NCBI RefSeq assembly: GCF_963678835.1
Contig: NZ_OY787470.1
Span: forward strand, 496,001-560,000
DNA length: 64,000 bases
From: an uncultured Desulfuromonas sp.
GTDB lineage: Bacteria > Desulfobacterota > Desulfuromonadia > Desulfuromonadales > Desulfuromonadaceae
Direction of reading: 5' to 3'
In this document: one piece after another, positions 25,753-34,052 of the stretch
How the letters are laid out: each line of letters begins with the position of its first letter
Numbering within the stretch: position 1 is the stretch's first letter
Notes under the pieces: generated by a model
Told to the model about the DNA's origin: nothing
Database searches by the model: none
Seen by the model: only the letters and a program-made list of their open reading frames with translations
Translations under genes and position numbers: made by a program

Positions 25753-26616
25753 TTATCGATAGGGCGGAGTATCTTTCGTTTCTCTTGCTACGTAATGCGT
25801 GGTTTCGAAAAAGGGAAGAATCTTTTCAATAAGCTGATCGGGTTTCTCTTCGATCACCAGATGTCCGGCGTCGGGGATGACATGGAATGATGAGCCTGGA
25901 ATCATGTCCTGTAAAACTTTCCCCTGTTCCATCGGTATCCACTGGTCCTCACGTCCCCACAGGATCAAAATCGGTCGCGTAATCTGGGCGTAAAGGGGCT
26001 GCACCTCGTCCGTATACCCTGAGTTCGCCTGGGCGATTTGCCGGTAAAACGCAGCCTTGCCGTCCGCTCCTGTCCACGCAGAGATGGTCCTCTCCAGAGT
26101 TTTAGCATCTATGGGAATATGCGCAGCCGTAGTGATATAGGCGCGAACGATGGCCTCATGAATATAATCCGGAACACCGGCAAAAGCAGCCTCGTGGGTT
26201 TTGACATGCTGGAAGAAGGGCGAACCCCACGGAGAAATCACGACGGGATCAATCAGGACGATTTTATCGAAATTGCGACCATTGATGAGGTGCGTGCGAA
26301 GAACTGTCGTGCCGCCGAAGTCATGGCCGATTATGGCTGGGTGCTGAAGCCCCCAATGGTCTAAAAGCGCATTCAGTACCTGGTTCTGTATCCCAAGCGA
26401 AACATCACCGGGCGATTTCTCCGACTGACCATAGCCGATAAGATCATAATAATAGACCGCGAAGTCTTTTGATAACGATGCAATCAAATGACGCAAGTTG
26501 AAGGACGACCAGGGGGTACCATGAACCAGGACAACAGGAGGCCCGTTGCCGCATCGTCCATAGCGGACAGCCCTTTCGTTGAAATGATAAACTTCCGGCA
26601 GATCCCATTCTGTCAT
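25753..26616 (-). CDS. Alpha/beta hydrolase with Asp nucleophile (dehalogenase/epoxide hydrolase-like)
   Basis: 287 aa. The oxyanion-hole motif is HGTPWSSFN. The nucleophile elbow is GHDFGG, so the nucleophile is Asp near residue 99 rather than Ser. The acid lies in LWGREDQW and the His in DAGHLVIEE. Asp at the elbow is typical of haloalkane/haloacetate dehalogenases and epoxide hydrolases. No signal peptide. The natural substrate cannot be told. RBS AAAGGAG upstream. It is followed by a small HTH gene and preceded by a methyltransferase on the same strand. Confidence 0.87.
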   Translation of the reverse strand: MTEWDLPEVYHFNERAVRYGRCGNGPPVVLVHGTPWSSFNLRHLIASLSKDFAVYYYDLIGYGQSEKSPGDVSLGIQNQVLNALLDHWGLQHPAIIGHDFGGTTVLRTHLINGRNFDKIVLIDPVVISPWGSPFFQHVKTHEAAFAGVPDYIHEAIVRAYITTAAHIPIDAKTLERTISAWTGADGKAAFYRQIAQANSGYTDEVQPLYAQITRPILILWGREDQWIPMEQGKVLQDMIPGSSFHVIPDAGHLVIEEKPDQLIEKILPFFETTHYVARETKDTPPYR

Positions 26617-26673
26617 TTATCTTGTCGCTCCTTTACATGGCGTTACGCACCGGCGGTGCCCGTCAAGCATCGA

Positions 26674-27306
26674 CTATGTGCCATTGTCGGCCTGTTTTTT
26701 TGTGAATAAATATTGATGCATGGTAATGGGGTTGCCGTTAAGGGTGCGACCCACCAACGTTCTTTCCGCCGTCTTGTCCCAGTCTTGGAAAAGGCGATCA
26801 AAATGACCTGCATCATGGTGGCGAAACGTTGCCGTGCCCGACTTGAAGCAGCCGTAGCAATTCAATTCCCTCTGCTCATAGCGCGCGCCGTAATGTGGAT
26901 TGTCGTCGGTTTCGTAATCGCTGATGTACAGCGTTGCACCTTGCTCCGTGATCGTGTCAATCAATGACGCGAGCTGTGATTGCTCCGCATCAGAGGGGCA
27001 ACAGGTGAACAGAGCAAAACAGATCACCAGATCATAGTCCCTGGCGGTCAGGGCAGCAATATCTGTCGTATAAGAGGCCGCTGGATTTTCCTGGCGGGCT
27101 CTTTGGATGAGCGGCAAGCTGAAATCGTATCCATAAAGACAGGTGAACCCCAGCTTTTGAAGTTCAGGGGTAAGGCGTCCATACCCACAGCCCAGGTCAA
27201 CAATGTTGGCATCGGCCTCGATGCGTGTCAGCCAATCTTTCAACAGGGGGTGCGTAAATAATTTCTTGGACCCTTCGTTGAACCAGTAATCTTTGTTTGG
27301 TGGCAT
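26674..27306 (-). CDS. Class I SAM-dependent methyltransferase
   Basis: 210 aa. SAM-binding motif I is VDLGCGYGRLTPEL and motif II GYDFSLPLI; the post-motif strand DYDLVICFALFTCCPSDAEQ replaces the more usual D-x-V-x-x-x-x-x-L. The substrate is unknown; the C-terminal part (ERTLVGRTLNGNPITMHQYLF) resembles uncharacterised small-molecule methyltransferases. There is a ~57-bp gap to the hydrolase gene. Confidence 0.85.
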   Translation of the reverse strand: MPPNKDYWFNEGSKKLFTHPLLKDWLTRIEADANIVDLGCGYGRLTPELQKLGFTCLYGYDFSLPLIQRARQENPAASYTTDIAALTARDYDLVICFALFTCCPSDAEQSQLASLIDTITEQGATLYISDYETDDNPHYGARYEQRELNCYGCFKSGTATFRHHDAGHFDRLFQDWDKTAERTLVGRTLNGNPITMHQYLFTKKQADNGT

Positions 27307-27390
27307 GATTTTACCGTCAGGTTAAGGCCGAGGGGGCCGGAATGGCCTAGCCGATGGTGGTTCGTGGTGTGTGGAATTTGAACCACGTAC

Positions 27391-27849
27391 TCATGGGCAG
27401 GGTTCAAGGGAGATGTATAACCTTAGCATGTCTTTGAGTTGGATACCGTTTTCAATGATCGGCTCGGGGTAAGTTTTTAAAAAATAATCTTTGACCACAG
27501 TCTCGACTCTGAAGCCAGCTCTTTGATAATAGGCCAGTTGGTAGCCGAACGTCCCGGTCGACAGCTCTACCCGCTTTATCTTTTTATCTGCCAATGCCTG
27601 CAATGAAAACCGCAATAACCCGGAACCGATCCCCCGTTTTTGAAACTCTGGATACACCGAAATGTTAAAAATCTCCGCAATGCCGGTGCCGATGGTTTTG
27701 GCGATACAGGCACCGACGACTTGCCCATCAAGCGTGGCGACAAAGCACCATGAGTCATCAAGATACGAACGGATTATGTGCTCTGAAGGATCCGCTTCAA
27801 GCAGGAGAGCAATAGGAACGTCATTCGCTTTGACTTCGCTGTAGTGCAT
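27391..27849 (-). CDS. GNAT family N-acetyltransferase
   Basis: 152 aa. GNAT motif A is IFNISVYPEFQKRGIGSGLLRFSLQALADKKIKRVELST, with the acetyl-CoA pyrophosphate loop Q-K-R-G-I-G. A late segment AYYQRAGFRVE is typical. RBS GAGG precedes ATG. Acceptor unknown. The GNAT, methyltransferase and hydrolase genes share the strand of the integron cassettes, but no attC site separates them. Confidence 0.9.
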   Translation of the reverse strand: MHYSEVKANDVPIALLLEADPSEHIIRSYLDDSWCFVATLDGQVVGACIAKTIGTGIAEIFNISVYPEFQKRGIGSGLLRFSLQALADKKIKRVELSTGTFGYQLAYYQRAGFRVETVVKDYFLKTYPEPIIENGIQLKDMLRLYISLEPCP

Positions 27850-27979
27850 TTTTACCTCAGAGTGTTGAAGAAAGCAGCCTGTGGAGTCTATCGATGGGCG
27901 ACCAAAACAAGGAGCAGATTTTCAAGGGGTTGATGTTGTGAGCAAAACGGACATTATGTTTTCAGCTTGCGTCGATGGA

Positions 27980-28195
27980 ACGTTCCAGCATGTGCTCCCC
28001 AAGGGGCTTCGCCGAGTTCGGGATTACGGTTTTCTGCACGGCAATGCCAAACGGGTCTTGCGATTGGTGCAGTTCGTTTTACGCGTCATGATCGACCCCT
28101 TTCCCGTACGACCTCGACCGGTGTTTCGCTGTCCGCACTGCAAAGCTGCGATGAAGATTATCGCTTTTCGACGACCGGCCTATCTGACCGGTTAA
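27980..28195 (+). pseudogene. Remnant of IS91-like transposase (C-terminal part)
   Basis: The frame encodes HVLPKGLRRVRDYGFLHGNAKR and then a CPHCKAAM zinc-knuckle, which resembles the C-terminal region of IS91/IS801-type rolling-circle transposases. The catalytic His and Tyr motifs are absent and no start is credible, so this is a decayed fragment bordering the integron's distal end. Confidence 0.65.
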
Positions 28196-28403
28196 GTCGT
28201 ATCTCCGGCATCGCATTGCGCTCACCACAAAAGAAGGAGGTTCTTAAACCCCGGTGAAAAATAGAATCTACGTCGTATTTTGCTAGCTTCAAAAGAGGTG
28301 AACGGCCCCCGCTCGCCCTGAAAAAACACGGCCAAATCCAAGGCCTTCTGACCTATCAAAACCAATCCGATATATTTTCTTTATCTCTATTACGGCCGGG
28401 CTT
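28196..28403. other. Distal end of the cassette array, no gene
   Basis: No ORF of note. Bases 28347-28403 are almost identical to 34783-34838 and directly follow an attC site in both places, so this is the start of a lost or non-coding cassette. Confidence 0.5.
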
Positions 28404-28464
28404 GTCCAACCACAGGATAAGATCACGGCTCGTTCCTCGCGCTATCTATCCTTATTCGTTATGT
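28404..28464 (-). repeat. attC site of the last cassette
   Basis: In cassette orientation the outer boxes are ACATAAC and GTTGGAC (fits GTTRRRY). The arms GGATA-GAT and ATC-T-TATCC pair with one extrahelical base. Nearly identical to attC at 34839-34899. Confidence 0.75.
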
Positions 28465-28908
28465 GTCCTCAGTGAATTCAAACACAACAAACCCACCAGG
28501 AATTTGCTTTAAGCAACCCTCGTTTTCTTGTTTCCATTTTTTTGCATCTGGGCCAACCCATAAATGTTTGGATAACTGGGCACTTTCAGGTCTGTAAATG
28601 TTTCGACAAGTCATTTTGTTCGTATATGTTTTTTTCAACCAATTTCTAAATTTTTTGTAAATTTTTTCTGCTTCCGCTCTTTTCTCACAGGTTGGCTCTT
28701 TATCCAAACCATGTGTTGCGATTGCAATCCTTCCTGAGATTAAGTCGCCATCATGGATTCGACTCGGGATAAATTGAATATAGCAATCATCAATGAATAG
28801 CTTCCAACATGCTTTTGGAGACTTATCAATCTCGTCTACATAAGCTTCAGCAAATTCAAGAAAATCATCTTGATCTTTGTTCCCCATGAAAAATTGAAAC
28901 TCACTCCT
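28459..28908 (-). CDS. Integron cassette protein, unknown function
   Basis: 149 aa. The start is ATG at 28908 (MRSEFQFFMGNKDQ); longer readings run back through the upstream attC site and are rejected. The stop TAA lies within the downstream attC core, as is usual for cassettes. Soluble, mixed alpha/beta, with a Lys-rich middle (RAEAEKIYKKFRNWLKKTYTNKM). No family recognised. Last gene of the array, hence far from any promoter at attI. Confidence 0.75.
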   Translation of the reverse strand, partial: RSEFQFFMGNKDQDDFLEFAEAYVDEIDKSPKACWKLFIDDCYIQFIPSRIHDGDLISGRIAIATHGLDKEPTCEKRAEAEKIYKKFRNWLKKTYTNKMTCRNIYRPESAQLSKHLWVGPDAKKWKQENEGCLKQIPGGFVVFEFTEDT

Positions 28909-28924
28909 CATTTTTTTTCCTGAC

Positions 28925-29002
28925 ACATAACGCTGAGGTAACCGGCGCGCGCCAGCGCGTCCGAGCGAACGACAGTGAGCGGAGTTGACCACCTTGTTAG
29001 CA
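28925..29002 (-). repeat. attC site
   Basis: Cassette orientation: TGCTAAC ... GTTATGT, 78 bp, with complementary inner arms (AAGGTGGTCAACTC and an imperfect partner near GGTTACCTCAG) and a GC-rich central hairpin. Separates the SF2-Mrr cassette from the last cassette. Confidence 0.8.
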
Positions 29003-29003
29003 C

Positions 29004-30002
29004 TCATTCGTAGAGTTTTCGATGTATCCATGCTTGGAGGTCATCTCGATCCACTTTGCCTAAAACATACTCATCGCGTTGCACGCGAGCGAGCGCTCCA
29101 GCAGTTAAATAACTGGAAGTAACTATGAAAGCCTTACTTGCATTGTGTTCGTTACGCACATCGGCGAGTTCTCGCATTGTTTCAATACCGATTTTTCTCG
29201 AGGTCTTGTATTTCTTGGCCTGCCAAAGCGTTTTGAATAGTCCAGCTTCCCCTAAGTCTTTGTAAGCAACAACATCAACGCCACCATCCTTAGTGCCTGA
29301 CATAAGTTCAATTTCATAACCGTCAGATTCTAGTAATTCGGAAACCAGTACTTCAAACTCGCGCCAACTCATTTGATCTAGGTTGGTGGTGCGCAACCTC
29401 AATTCATTGAGTAACCCGATACTTGGCGCAAACCTAGCTATTTGGATCTGAGTGCTTGGGAGGTGAATTAGTTTTGGCTCAAAAAGATATTCATGGCCAA
29501 ACTTGTAGGTATCTTCAGCTTCTAAACCGAGCAAGGGTTGACGGGAAACAAAAAGGCATTGATTGCGGCGATCCATGCCCAGCAGCTGCTCGCAAAGAGT
29601 AACTGCCTTTTTCTGGAAGCGATCCGCCTCATCGACAATCATCAAGAGGCTTCCACGAGACGCTATTTCTTCGATTACACTTAAGTGCTCTTTATTAGCC
29701 AGGGATTGATAAGTAGTAGATATGCCCTCCAAAACTGGCCCGCCATTTAACTCGCTCTTTATTGCAATGCCATAGCTATTTGCTGCATGACTCCATTGGT
29801 CTCGGAGAGCTAGACGATCAGAAACGACAATAATTTTTCCTGTAGGGCGGACCTTCAGTCGCTCTTCTACAGCTTTTAGAGACGCAACAGTTTTCCCGGT
29901 GCCTGCAGCTGCAATCAATACACTCCTCTGTCGATCAGAACTAGCAAATCCATCAACAAATTCTTTTTGCCAAGCAGAGAGATTGATTGACTCTAACTTC
30001 AC
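29004..30002 (-). CDS. Integron cassette: SF2-type ATPase domain fused to Mrr-like nuclease
   Basis: 332 aa, GTG start after GGAAG. The N-terminal RecA-like domain (about residues 8-200) has the Q-motif-like WQKEFVDGF, Walker A AAAGTGKT, a motif Ia region, and Walker B MIVDEAD. No second RecA domain with motifs IV-VI is visible. The C-terminal Mrr_cat domain (about 215-325) has WREFEVLVSELLESDGYEIE, GGVDVVA and QAKKYK, the D and (Q/E)xK elements of PD-(D/E)xK nucleases. Such fusions usually act in restriction or phage defence; that role is inferred. Both flanks are attC sites. Confidence 0.85.
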   Translation of the reverse strand: MKLESINLSAWQKEFVDGFASSDRQRSVLIAAAGTGKTVASLKAVEERLKVRPTGKIIVVSDRLALRDQWSHAANSYGIAIKSELNGGPVLEGISTTYQSLANKEHLSVIEEIASRGSLLMIVDEADRFQKKAVTLCEQLLGMDRRNQCLFVSRQPLLGLEAEDTYKFGHEYLFEPKLIHLPSTQIQIARFAPSIGLLNELRLRTTNLDQMSWREFEVLVSELLESDGYEIELMSGTKDGGVDVVAYKDLGEAGLFKTLWQAKKYKTSRKIGIETMRELADVRNEHNASKAFIVTSSYLTAGALARVQRDEYVLGKVDRDDLQAWIHRKLYE

Positions 30003-30017
30003 GCTACTTCCTTCTAG

Positions 30018-30082
30018 TGCTAACGCTTGAACTCACTTGTTTTTACGGAGCGCAGCGGAGTAAAAATCCAGTGCAGTGAATT
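30018..30082 (-). repeat. attC site interrupted by group IIC intron 1 (main part)
   Basis: + strand TGCTAAC starts the site. Arms ACTCACTTGTTTTTAC and GTAAAAATCCAGTGCAGT pair with extrahelical bases. The site is cut after GAATT by the intron; the last few bases (TAGATC) reappear at about 32200, where they also hold the stop codon of the upstream cassette gene. Confidence 0.78.
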
Positions 30083-30266
30083 GTGTACGCCCGGCATGGG
30101 CGTGATCTTATGGGGTGCAAGTCCCCTGTACGTAGAATCCAGTATCGTTGATATTTCTTAACGATACCTTAAAGTACTAGCCGACGGCAAGGGCATCTTC
30201 GTGAGGGGATGTCTGGAGGAAGCCCGAGTGCAAAGCTATGAGCCGACGAACAGAAACAGCATATAA

Positions 30267-30419
30267 CAGGATGTTGAAAAAGTCCCTTCCTGGGCCTTTT
30301 CAACGACGCGAGCCGAAAATGCGATTTCCGTCTCTCTCACAAAAACAAGGACTTAAAAAATCCGTCCTTGATTTTGGTCGCCCATCCATGGGCTCCACAG
30401 GTTGTTTTTCAACAACCTG
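30267..30419. mobile_element. 153-bp MITE-like insert within intron 1
   Basis: Terminal inverted repeats CAGGATGTTGAAAAA / TTTTTCAACAACCTG, flanked by ATAA on both sides as a possible target duplication. An identical-length copy sits at the same place in intron 2 (33585-33737). No ORF; the 60-aa reading frames here are not genes. Confidence 0.7.
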
Positions 30420-30732
30420 ATAAGGCCGTTATCCGGGTAAGTCAGCACAACATGACGAAGTCCATGGATTCAGGAGAAGCGGTAAATGCTGCGGCCCAAG
30501 TAGTGACAGATCACGTTCTTATCCTTAGGAGACCTGTCCGGCTTGCCGCTTGCGAAATTTGTAAGCTGCGCCCTGCATGGCAACATGCCGGGTGATCGGG
30601 CAGGAGTCAGCAGAGGCCATAGTAGGTGTGGACGTTACCGCCAAGCGATCCGGTAACTGGAAACAAGCCGACATAGAGAGTCGGAAGCCTTACCCCACCG
30701 AAGGGCCGAACGATGATGAGAAAAGGAGTCCC

Positions 30733-32235
30733 ATGAGCTTGTCCGACATACAGAACCCGACCGGGGAAATGCCGGGACAGCGCGTCATGGATCAACTCCC
30801 TTTCGAGCAGTGCTTATTGGAACGGATGCTCTCCCACGAGAATCTGCAATCGGCATGGAAACGGGTGCGCGCCAACAAGGGGGCTGCCGGTGTCGATGGG
30901 ATTACCATTGACGACTTTTCTGATCAAGTGCGTCCTTTGTGGGCGGATATCCGTGCATCGCTTGCTACAGGTACCTACCAACCCAAGCCGGTTTTGCGGG
31001 TGGAGATTCCGAAACCTACGGGCGGTGTGCGTCCGCTGGGGATTCCCACCGTGCTCGACCGGCTGATCCAGCAGTCTATTGCCCAGGTGCTCACACCGAT
31101 CTTTGATCCGGATTTCTCTGCATCAAGTTTCGGTTTTCGTCCCGGTCGCAGTGCGCATCAGGCGGTACGCCAAGTGCGGACGTATCTGCAACAGGGCTAC
31201 CGTGTTGCCGTGGATATCGACCTTGCCAAGTTCTTTGATACGGTCAACCATGACCTGCTCATGACCATGGTAGGGCGCAAGGTGCACGACAAACGGATTC
31301 TTTGCCTGATCGGCAGATATCTGCGAGCCGGGGTGAAGGTGAACGGCAGATTGGAGACAATCCGCAAGGGGGTTCCACAAGGCGGTCCCTTGTCTCCGTT
31401 GCTCTCCAACATTCTCCTCGATCATCTGGACAAAGAGCTTGAGAAACGTGGCCACAAGTTTGTCCGTTACGCCGACGACTTCGTCATTCTGGTGAAAAGT
31501 CGGCGTGCAGGCGAACGGGTCATGAAGAGTATCAGAAACTATCTGAGCTCTCATCTCAAGCTGACGGTCAACGAATCCAAGAGTCGGGTTATTCCATCTT
31601 CTCAACTTGACTTTCTTGGTTTTGCCTTCAAGGGTGGCAAGATCGTCTGGTGTGACAAGGCGTACAAAGAATTTCGTCGCTGCGTCAAACGCTACACCGG
31701 ACGCAGCTGGTTTGTCTCCATGGCATACCGGCTGCACAAACTGTCCACCTATATCCGGGGCTGGATGGGCTACTTCGGCATCTCCGAAGCCTACCGCGAC
31801 ATCCCGGAGATTGACGGCTGGATACGGCGGCGGGTGCGGTTATGCTACTGGAAACAGTGGCGCAGATGCCGCACCAAGATTCGCAACCTGCTCAAACTCG
31901 GTACCGAACTCGGCACCGCCATACGAGCCGGTCTGAATCGCAACGGTCCGTGGGCCATGTCCCGCAGACTTGCCGCCCATTCCGGACTGACCAACCAATG
32001 GCTGAAGGAGCAAGGTCTTGTATCTGTCAAAGAACTGTGGGTACAGCGTCATTACCCGGCTACGGCCCGGCTACGGCCCGGCTACGGCCCGGCTACGGCC
32101 CGGCTACGGCCCGGTAACATCATCGAACCGCCCGGTGCGGACCCGCATGCCGGGTGGTGTGGGGGCTGGGGGAAAAATACCCCCCCCCCGGCTACCCGAT
32201 TAGATCAATTTTTTTTCAGTAAATTTCATGACTAG
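30733..32235 (+). CDS. ltrA: Group II intron reverse transcriptase/maturase
   Basis: 500 aa from ATG at 30733 (RBS AAAAGGAG). RT motifs: GAAGVDGITIDDF, RPLGIPTVLDRLIQQ, FGFRPGRSAHQAV, VDIDLAKFFDTVNHDLL, GVPQGGPLSPLLSNILLD and the catalytic YADD (FVRYADDFVILV). A maturase (GIIM) domain follows (WLKEQGLVSVKELWVQRHYP). No HNH endonuclease, as expected for class C. The normal end should be ...RHYPATAR, residue ~446. An 11-bp repeat expanded to five units (32055-32109) shifts the frame, adding ~54 residues through domain V into the exon. The RT core is intact. Confidence 0.93.
   Translation: MSLSDIQNPTGEMPGQRVMDQLPFEQCLLERMLSHENLQSAWKRVRANKGAAGVDGITIDDFSDQVRPLWADIRASLATGTYQPKPVLRVEIPKPTGGVRPLGIPTVLDRLIQQSIAQVLTPIFDPDFSASSFGFRPGRSAHQAVRQVRTYLQQGYRVAVDIDLAKFFDTVNHDLLMTMVGRKVHDKRILCLIGRYLRAGVKVNGRLETIRKGVPQGGPLSPLLSNILLDHLDKELEKRGHKFVRYADDFVILVKSRRAGERVMKSIRNYLSSHLKLTVNESKSRVIPSSQLDFLGFAFKGGKIVWCDKAYKEFRRCVKRYTGRSWFVSMAYRLHKLSTYIRGWMGYFGISEAYRDIPEIDGWIRRRVRLCYWKQWRRCRTKIRNLLKLGTELGTAIRAGLNRNGPWAMSRRLAAHSGLTNQWLKEQGLVSVKELWVQRHYPATARLRPGYGPATARLRPGNIIEPPGADPHAGWCGGWGKNTPPPATRLDQFFFSKFHD
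32055..32109 (+). repeat. 11-bp tandem repeat (x5) at the RT stop region
   Basis: Five exact units of CCCGGCTACGG followed by CCCGGTAAC. With one unit the RT frame would read CCG GCT ACG GCC CGG TAA and stop; four extra units (44 nt) change the frame. Confidence 0.92.
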
Positions 32236-32679
32236 TTCAACGTAATTTTTTGAAGAAGATTCTTGATTTCCACTAAGGTCAAATTCTTCATAGTCATTAA
32301 TTGGTGCATTTACAATGCCTTCCCCAACAAAAGAAAATAATTTGATAGTCTGATCTGAACCTGTCAGTTTTAGTGATACGGTGAATTCTTCAACCTGATC
32401 TTTTGTTCCCAAATTTAGACTGAAATCAAACCAAAAGTTGTCATATTTATAAGTTATCCCCTCAATTTGTTGAAATGGAATGATGGTTGAATTTTTGAAT
32501 ACCCAAAACCAAGTGCTATCAATTTTGACCAATTTTTTTCTACGATCAATTGTTACAACTTTATTCCGAAAATATAAGGATAAAGCTAAAATCATTGGTG
32601 AAGTCTTTGCTATTAATTTGCTACCATCAATCTTAATTTTTGGCTTAATTGTCAGCAAACTAGATACAATTGATAGCAT
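32200..32679 (-). CDS. Integron cassette protein, unknown function
   Basis: 159 aa, AT-rich, one hydrophobic N-terminal segment (LSIVSSLLTI) and a mostly beta-rich body (KLVKIDSTWFWVFKNSTIIPFQQIEGITYKYD). Its TAA stop lies exactly at the junction with intron 1, in what was the attC core, so the intron splits this cassette's own attC. No family recognised. Codon use differs clearly from core genes in the window, supporting foreign origin. Confidence 0.72.
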   Translation of the reverse strand: MLSIVSSLLTIKPKIKIDGSKLIAKTSPMILALSLYFRNKVVTIDRRKKLVKIDSTWFWVFKNSTIIPFQQIEGITYKYDNFWFDFSLNLGTKDQVEEFTVSLKLTGSDQTIKLFSFVGEGIVNAPINDYEEFDLSGNQESSSKNYVELVMKFTEKKLI

Positions 32680-32708
32680 ATTAATATTTCCTTTGATTTA
32701 ACGGTTCA

Positions 32709-32813
32709 TGATAACCGGCGGCGACGCGAAGGTTCGGCCACCACCGCAATTTAGATTTTGTTTTTCGGCCAAAAATAGACGTATTTTCCGTCCGGTTGAT
32801 TTATGTGTTAGGA
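32709..32813 (-). repeat. attC site
   Basis: Cassette orientation: TCCTAAC ... GTTATCA, 105 bp. Inner arms AATCAACCGGACGG and CGTCGCCGCCGGTT are imperfectly complementary. Long type, like the site at 38255. Confidence 0.75.
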
Positions 32814-33310
32814 GCTCCCTGCTTGTTAAGTCCTATAAGAAAATTAACTATTGCATATAATGATAAAAACAATGGCAACCTGATAAATACAAATATATAT
32901 GGTAGTGAATTTATATCTAATAATATGTGTATTTTTGGATAAAAATGACTTATTGCTGGAAAAATAAAACGATAAAAAACAACAAGACATGACGCAGCTA
33001 AAAGTTCAACTTTTTTATATCTTTTTTCTTTATTTAAATAAAATCCACCTGTTTTAGATACTAAAAGCAGTGATAAAAGAAGAATAATCAAAAATCCTAC
33101 TTGAGAATCATATGAGAACAAAGGTAATGACTTATATGATGAAAATAGTTTTTTCAAATAATTAGCCAATTGATAAAAATAAGTAATTATAGGGAAAAGC
33201 TTGTAGAGAATTGTAGCTACTCCTATTGAGAGAAGGATTCTCTCAAATATGCTAAAGCTTGAAACTTTATCATTATTTTTATTTTGATCCGTGATTGTTG
33301 CTGAAGACAT
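32801..33310 (-). CDS. Integron cassette membrane protein, unknown function
   Basis: 169 aa with about four predicted membrane helices (near residues 24-46, 68-84, 104-124, 137-158) and very low GC. The last residues (NKQGAPNT) are encoded within attC. The Shine-Dalgarno (GTTAGGAGGGG) is formed partly by the upstream attC core, so insertion itself supplies ribosome binding. No family recognised; membrane proteins of this sort are frequent in chromosomal integron arrays. Confidence 0.75.
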   Translation of the reverse strand: MSSATITDQNKNNDKVSSFSIFERILLSIGVATILYKLFPIITYFYQLANYLKKLFSSYKSLPLFSYDSQVGFLIILLLSLLLVSKTGGFYLNKEKRYKKVELLAASCLVVFYRFIFPAISHFYPKIHILLDINSLPYIFVFIRLPLFLSLYAIVNFLIGLNKQGAPNT

Positions 33311-33320
33311 AAGGTTCCCC

Positions 33321-33400
33321 TCCTAACGATTAAAGCTAAGCAGAATCTGACGAATGCCGAGCTTGCGAGGCTATTGGGCAGATTTCTGCTTCAGCGCATT
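33321..33400 (-). repeat. attC site interrupted by intron 2
   Basis: + strand TCCTAAC begins the site. Arms AGCTAAGCAGAATCTG and CAGATTTCTGCTTCAGC pair with extrahelical T and C. Cut after GCATT by the second intron; the missing right end is not found. Confidence 0.75.
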
Positions 33401-34037
33401 GTGTACGCCCGGCATGGGCGTGATCTTATGGGGTGCAAGTCCCCTGTACGTAGAATCCTGTTGTGTTGATATCTATTAACACTATCTCAAAGTACTAGCC
33501 GACGGCAAGGGCGTTTCCGCGAGGAGGTGTCTGGAGGAAGCCTGAGTGCAAAGCTATGAGCCGACGAACAGAAACAGCATATAACAGGATGTTGAAAAAG
33601 TCCCTTCCTGGGCCTTTTCAACGACGCGAGCCGAAAATGCGATTTCCGTCTCTCTCACAAAAACAAGGACTTAAAAAATCCGTCCTTGATTTTGGTCGCC
33701 CATCCATGGGCTCCACAGGTTGTTTTTCAACAACCTGATAAGGCCGTTATCCGGGTAAGTCAGCACAACATGACGAAGCCCATGGATTCAGGAGAAGCGG
33801 TAAATGCTGCGGCCCAAGTAGTGACAGATCACGTTCTTATCCTTAGGAGACCTGCTTCACGAGCCGGATTGTTATTTTGGCGCGGCATCTGGTAACAGCT
33901 GTCGTGATGAGGCAGGAGTCAGCAGAGGCCATAGTAGGTGTGGAAGTTACCGCCGCGATCCGGTAACTGGAAACAAGCCGACATCGAGAGTCGGAAGCCT
34001 TACCCCACCGAAGGGCCGAACGATGATGAGAAAAGGA
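33401..34037 (+). mobile_element. Group IIC-attC intron 2, 3'-truncated
   Basis: Nearly identical to bases 30083-30727 of intron 1, including the 153-bp insert. Similarity stops at GAGAAAAGGA, just before where the RT start codon would be. No RT and no domain V are found. The RAYT element begins at the break. Confidence 0.88.
33585..33737. mobile_element. 153-bp MITE-like insert within intron 2
   Basis: Same ends, length and position as 30267-30419; it was therefore in the intron before the two copies separated. Confidence 0.7.
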
Positions 34038-34052
34038 AAAGGGTGAGAAAGG

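Larger units (their letters stand above)
30083..32199 (+). mobile_element. Group IIC-attC intron 1, complete
   Basis: The 5' end GTGTACGCCCGGCATGGGCG and the following ~150 nt reoccur at 33401, confirming the boundary. The intron encodes a reverse transcriptase (30733) and ends after a domain V-like hairpin (32125-32160: CCCGGTGCGG / CCGCATGCCGGG) and the tail GGCTACCCGAT. It sits in an attC site and runs antisense to the cassette genes, as is known for the attC-targeting subgroup of class C introns. Its 3' end is inferred from the exon match, so it may be off by 1-2 nt. Confidence 0.85.

Noticed and set aside
25484..27849. HTH, hydrolase, methyltransferase and GNAT genes as further integron cassettes
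   Set aside because: Same strand as the cassettes, but no attC-like hairpins with GTTRRRY boxes lie between them.
30238..30420. 60-aa ORF, identical at 33556
   Set aside because: Lies in the intron's structured 5' half and spans the MITE-like insert; identical because the introns are copies, not because of a gene.
30733..32235. Retron or diversity-generating retroelement
   Set aside because: RT has the group II maturase domain, an attC target and domain V; no msr/msd or template/variable repeat pair is seen.
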